Part shown: positions 60,647-64,000 of the stretch, one piece after another
Position numbering within the stretch: the stretch's first letter is position 1
Layout of the letters: every line of letters starts with the position of its first letter
NCBI RefSeq assembly: GCF_009917525.1
Contig: NZ_QZDU01000009.1
Location: 62,001-126,000, forward strand
Direction of reading: 5' to 3'
Source: Acutalibacter sp. 1XD8-36
GTDB lineage: Bacteria; Bacillota; Clostridia; Oscillospirales; Acutalibacteraceae
DNA length: 64,000 nucleotides
The notes under the pieces: generated by a model
Told to the model about the DNA's origin: nothing
The model's database searches: none
Seen by the model: only the letters and a program-made list of their open reading frames with translations
Made by a program: the position numbers and the translations under genes

Positions 60647-61285
60647 TCACGCCTCCTTCTTTTTCTTCGCCTTCATTATGAGCAGCCGCACAAGGCCCAC
60701 TGCGAATATCACCGCTCCCGCGCCTGTGCCCAGGAAGATATACTTATAGTGCTCCCAATATATGGTGTCCCAGATAAGCTTCTGGGCGGCGTCCTTGTGC
60801 TCGTCGCAGTATGCGGCATAGAATTTGTCGTAGCTCTTTGTGACCGGGGTATCGTACTCCTTCCACTCCTTCTTGGTCTCAACCTTTATCTTGTCCCCCT
60901 CGGGCACCAGGTAGGTGTTCTCCTCCCGCCTTACGCTCTTTTCGGAGCTCTGGTATGTATGGGAGCGGGCGCCGGGGAAGTTGGGGTTATAGGGTATGGT
61001 CATGTCGTTCCAGGGTATAAAGTCGAACTTCCAGGAGGATTCGTTAGTGCAGTTCTCGTAGTCACAGTCCCTTGTAATGCTCGTTGATACCGCCTTCACC
61101 GACCGCTCCATCCAGTCGTCGAAGTAATTCATGTCCATGAACAAAAAGGGTAAGGAGATGAGAAGCAGGAAGCCGCCCACCATCAGGAACATGATGGGAT
61201 GGAAAAGACAGCCTAAACAGCATGTCTTTTTAGAAGAAGTTCCGCCGTCCTCTTTCTGGGGGCTGGGGGCTTCGGGCTGATTCAT
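60647..61285 (-). CDS. Two-helix membrane protein, unknown
   Basis: The 212-residue protein has a cytoplasmic cysteine cluster (KKTCCLGCLFHP), a membrane helix (about residues 33-50), an extracytoplasmic domain of about 120 residues with two more cysteines (CDYENC), and a second helix (about 184-204) with a lysine-rich end. I do not recognise the family. CCLGC could be acylated or bind a metal; CDYENC may form a disulfide outside. AAAGGAGCGCGACTGTT precedes the ATG. It is cotranscribed with the Nudix gene. Confidence 0.7.
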   Translation of the reverse strand: MNQPEAPSPQKEDGGTSSKKTCCLGCLFHPIMFLMVGGFLLLISLPFLFMDMNYFDDWMERSVKAVSTSITRDCDYENCTNESSWKFDFIPWNDMTIPYNPNFPGARSHTYQSSEKSVRREENTYLVPEGDKIKVETKKEWKEYDTPVTKSYDKFYAAYCDEHKDAAQKLIWDTIYWEHYKYIFLGTGAGAVIFAVGLVRLLIMKAKKKKEA

Positions 61286-61359
61286 AACAGTCGCGCTCCT
61301 TTCTGCTTGATATTTTATATATTTTTTAAAAATATAAATAATATAAATATTAAATATTG

Positions 61360-62391
61360 CTAGGCTTTTTCAGCTATGCTGAAAATCAAATTTCTCGTGT
61401 CCCCCCACCCAAGGCACGGGTCCGTAATGGACTTGCCGTATGTGCGCTCCCCTTCAATGGGCTGGCAGCCCTCCTCAAGGTAGCTCTCTATCATCACGCC
61501 CTTCACAAGCCCCCGGAGCTCCGGGCTGTGGCCGCGGCTGTGGAGCACCTCGCTGACTATGCGTATCTGCTCCTTATACTTCTTGTTGGAGTTGGAGTGG
61601 TTCACGTCCACTATCACCCCGGGGTTTTGAAGGTCCCGCTCGCCGTAGAGCTCATAGAGGCGCATAAGGTCCTCAAAGTGGTAGTTTGGCACGCAGGTGC
61701 CGTATTTGTCAACGCCGCCCCTTAATATTGCATGGGCCAGGGGGTTGCCGGAGGTCTCCGCGTCCCAGCCCCTGTAGAGGAAATTATGGGCGCTCTGGGC
61801 GGCTTGGATGGAGTTGAGCATAACGGAGAGGTCGCCGCTGGTGGGGTTCTTCATGCCCACCGGGATGTCCATGCCGCTGGCGGTGAGCCTGTGCTGCTGG
61901 TTCTCCACCGAGCGTGCGCCAACGGCCTCGTAGCTCAGCACATCGTCAAGATAGCTCCTGTTCTCAGGGTACAGCATTTCGTCCGCGGCGGTGAGGCCGG
62001 TCTCCTCCATGACCCTGATGTGCATACGGCGTATGGCTATTATCCCCTCCAGCAGGTCAGGGGCCTTGTCCGGGGAGGGCTGGTGGAGCATGCCCTTATA
62101 GCCCTGCCCGGTGGTGCGGGGCTTATTTGTGTATACCCTGGGTATAATAAGCAGCCTGTCCTTCACGGCCTCGTTTACCTCCGCAAGCCTGTGGACGTAC
62201 TCCAAAAGGGCGTCCTGGCTGTCGGCGGAGCAGGGGCCCACTATCACTATGAACTTGTCGGACCTGCCCTCAAATACCTCCCTTATCTCCCGGTCCCTCA
62301 AGGCCTTGCGCGCCAAGAGCTCCGGGGAGATTGGGTACTGGGCCTTCAAATCATTGGGCAGGGGGAGCTGGCGGTTTAGCTGCATGGACAT
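61360..62391 (-). CDS. aroF: 3-deoxy-7-phosphoheptulonate synthase, AroG/AroF type
   Basis: DAHP synthase condenses phosphoenolpyruvate with erythrose 4-phosphate, the first step of aromatic amino acid synthesis. This type I-alpha enzyme of about 343 residues shows VIVGPCSADSQDALLEY, YTNKPRTTGQGYKGML, GMKNPTSGDL and VDVNHSNSNKKY. The start is uncertain: ATG at 62391 with a weak AGAAAG is chosen over GTG at 62400 and ATG at 62385. Feedback specificity (Phe, Tyr or Trp) cannot be read reliably. It lies 77 nt after purL. Confidence 0.94.
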   Translation of the reverse strand: MSMQLNRQLPLPNDLKAQYPISPELLARKALRDREIREVFEGRSDKFIVIVGPCSADSQDALLEYVHRLAEVNEAVKDRLLIIPRVYTNKPRTTGQGYKGMLHQPSPDKAPDLLEGIIAIRRMHIRVMEETGLTAADEMLYPENRSYLDDVLSYEAVGARSVENQQHRLTASGMDIPVGMKNPTSGDLSVMLNSIQAAQSAHNFLYRGWDAETSGNPLAHAILRGGVDKYGTCVPNYHFEDLMRLYELYGERDLQNPGVIVDVNHSNSNKKYKEQIRIVSEVLHSRGHSPELRGLVKGVMIESYLEEGCQPIEGERTYGKSITDPCLGWGDTRNLIFSIAEKA

Positions 62392-62467
62392 TGGTATCAC
62401 GCTTTCTGTATAAAAATCTTTATAAAAATCAGTTAATCAAGCTTTTACATATTTTTTAATAATGTTA

Positions 62468-64000
62468 TTACGCAAAATACTCCACCCCGGACCTGAACAG
62501 CTTCTGGTCCTTATGCCCGGGCACATTCTTAAAGAGCCCGGGGGTCCAGCGCTCGTTATGGCCCATCTTGCCGAGGATACGCCCGTCGGGGCTGGTTATG
62601 CCCTCTATGCCGCAGACGGAGCCGTTGGGGTTCCAGAGGATATCCCCGCTCACAGCGCCCTCGGGGTCCACGTACTGGGTAGCTATCTGCCCGCCCTCTA
62701 TCAGGGACCTCAGGGCCTCGTCACTGGCTACGAACCGGCCCTCGCCGTGGGAGATGGCGATGGTGTGCACGTCCCCGGCGCTGGTGCCCCTGAGCCATGG
62801 GGACTTGACGCTGGTGACCCTGGTGTATACAAGCCTTGAAGCGTGGCGGCCCAGGGAGTTGAAGGTGAGGGTGGGGGCGCTGGCGCTGGGCTCGGTAATG
62901 CGTCCGTAGGGCAGGAGGCCCAGCTTTATAAGGGCCTGGAAGCCGTTGCATATGCCCAGCATAAGGCCGTCCCTATTCTCCAGCATATCCATAACGGCCT
63001 GTGCTATTCTTGGGTTCCTGAAGGTGGTGGCGATGAACTTGCCGGAGCCCTCTGGCTCGTCGCCGCCGGAGAAGCCGCCGGGTATCATGATTATCTGGCT
63101 CTCCCTTATGGCCTGCTCCATCTCCCTTAAGGTATCCTCAATATGGGCGGGGGTCAGGTTGCGCACCACCAGTACATTTGCCTCGGCCCCGGCCCGCTCA
63201 AAGGCGCGGGCGGAGTCCACCTCGCTGTTGGTGCCGGGGAAGGCGGGGATAAACACCCTGGGCCTCGGGACCTTTATAACAGGGGAGGACTTGCCCCGCT
63301 GTGTATAGAGGGGGGTGTCGGCGGGCATGGGGGCCGGGGGGGCAAAGCTGGGGAATACCTTCTCGAGGGTGCCGGACCAGGCGGACACCAGCTCCTCCAT
63401 GGGCACCTTTTCCCCGTCTATATGCACATTCTCCCCGCCGGTGGTGTGGCCCAAAAGTATGCCGCCCAAAAATTCCGCCTCGGGGGAGAGGGCGGCGACT
63501 ATAGCGCCCTGCATGGGGGCGTAAAGGGTCTCGGGGGAGAGGCCGGGCTGGAACTTGAAGCCAAGCTTATTGCCCAGACACATGCGCATGGCGGCGGCGG
63601 CAGCGCCACCCTCCCGCACCACTGAGGCGGCGGTTATCTCCCCGCAGTCCATGGCGGCTAAAATACGGCGGTAGAGCTCCTTGAGCTTCACCCAGTGGGG
63701 CATGCCGCTGTCAGTCTGGGGTATTGGTATCAGGACCAGCTTTGTCCCCGGGTGCTTCACGCAGGCGGAGAGGGTGCGGCTGGCCTTTGTCATTGACAGG
63801 GCGAAGCTCACAAGGGTGGGGGGCACGTCCAGGTCCTCAAAGGAGCCGGACATGCTGTCCTTGCCGCCTATGGCCGGGAGCCCCATGCCAAGCTGGGCGG
63901 AGAGTGCGCCTAAAAGGGCCGCGGCGGGCTGGCCCCAGCGGGAGGGCACGTCGTGGAGCCGGGGGAAATACTCCTGGAAGGTGAGCCGGGCCTTTAATGG
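62468..64000 (-). CDS. purL: Phosphoribosylformylglycinamidine synthase, C-terminal part (5' end outside window)
   Basis: PurL uses glutamine and ATP to make FGAM in purine synthesis. The visible 510 residues are the C-terminal part of a large, single-chain enzyme: the second ATP-binding synthetase half (GGKDSMSGSFEDLDVPPTLVSFA) and the glutamine amidotransferase domain with GICNGFQALIKLG (catalytic Cys) and HGEGRF (His/Glu). The frame remains open to the right edge with typical upstream sequence (LTFQEYFPRLHDVP), so the start lies outside. This is the large bacterial-type PurL, not the split PurSQL. Confidence 0.96.
   Translation of the reverse strand, partial: PLKARLTFQEYFPRLHDVPSRWGQPAAALLGALSAQLGMGLPAIGGKDSMSGSFEDLDVPPTLVSFALSMTKASRTLSACVKHPGTKLVLIPIPQTDSGMPHWVKLKELYRRILAAMDCGEITAASVVREGGAAAAAMRMCLGNKLGFKFQPGLSPETLYAPMQGAIVAALSPEAEFLGGILLGHTTGGENVHIDGEKVPMEELVSAWSGTLEKVFPSFAPPAPMPADTPLYTQRGKSSPVIKVPRPRVFIPAFPGTNSEVDSARAFERAGAEANVLVVRNLTPAHIEDTLREMEQAIRESQIIMIPGGFSGGDEPEGSGKFIATTFRNPRIAQAVMDMLENRDGLMLGICNGFQALIKLGLLPYGRITEPSASAPTLTFNSLGRHASRLVYTRVTSVKSPWLRGTSAGDVHTIAISHGEGRFVASDEALRSLIEGGQIATQYVDPEGAVSGDILWNPNGSVCGIEGITSPDGRILGKMGHNERWTPGLFKNVPGHKDQKLFRSGVEYFA

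Noticed and set aside
1-64000. CRISPR array, insertion sequence or rRNA genes
   Set aside because: No array of spaced identical repeats, no transposase and no rRNA signature was seen anywhere in the window.

Overview
The window looks like chromosome from a high-GC, endospore-forming member of the Bacillota, most likely class Clostridia and probably near Oscillospiraceae/Acutalibacteraceae. The evidence is the spoIIGA-sigE pair, the fused SecDF, the NfnAB pair, HemZ, two T-box leaders, strong AGGAGG-type ribosome binding sites and an anaerobe-type gene set. This placement rests on gene content only. Both edges cut genes: secDF on the left and purL on the right.

Layout. 1-6.7 kb holds secDF, a DUF378 membrane protein, a lysophospholipase-like hydrolase, an Eis-type acetyltransferase, ychF and a YjbR-family gene. 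6.7-15 kb holds a GH78 alpha-L-rhamnosidase, spoIIGA-sigE behind a spoIIG-like promoter, an nfnA-nfnB-Nudix-larE run and a 47-residue orphan gene. 15-18.4 kb has a VanRS-like two-component system divergent from a PdaA-like deacetylase, with a perfect 14-bp inverted repeat between them. 18.4-28.5 kb is a housekeeping run: Sm_multidrug_ex, two flavoproteins, recJ, rel, hemZ and a nucleoside kinase. 28.6-34.2 kb has a zinc-ribbon protein, a type-B carboxylesterase, a DUF362 protein, and a MATE exporter divergent from a Crp/Fnr regulator across a Crp-like palindrome. 34.2-39 kb has rpsF-ssb-rpsR and the glucuronate operon uxuA-uxaC-uxuB. 39-41.5 kb has a TipAS-type MerR regulator, a lactonase and the tmRNA gene ssrA.

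The most accessory-looking part is 41.6-45.8 kb, lying between ssrA and tRNA-Val. It holds a phage-like replication pair (initiator carrying 12-bp internal repeats, plus DnaC-type ATPase), an XRE regulator facing it across a palindromic operator, a heptad-repeat coiled-coil protein and an AT-richer, cysteine-rich radical SAM protein. No integrase or transposase is visible.

46-64 kb is mostly minus strand: comEC with a degenerate hydrolase domain, a phosphoribosyltransferase, a HIT protein, alaS with its T-box, a class B penicillin-binding protein, a split TSUP transporter, DUF308, then a GNAT gene behind an unusual XRE-cupin-acyl-CoA synthetase fusion. That fusion has its own T-box leader. 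rsgA follows, with an unassigned structured leader and attenuator, then a Nudix gene, a membrane protein, the DAHP synthase gene and purL.

The best candidates for something undescribed are the T-box-controlled regulator/acyl-CoA-synthetase fusion (56.1-58.8 kb), the rsgA leader RNA (about 59.96-60.10 kb) and the radical SAM gene with its coiled-coil neighbour (44.0-45.8 kb). All calls are by reading; no database or folding program was run.
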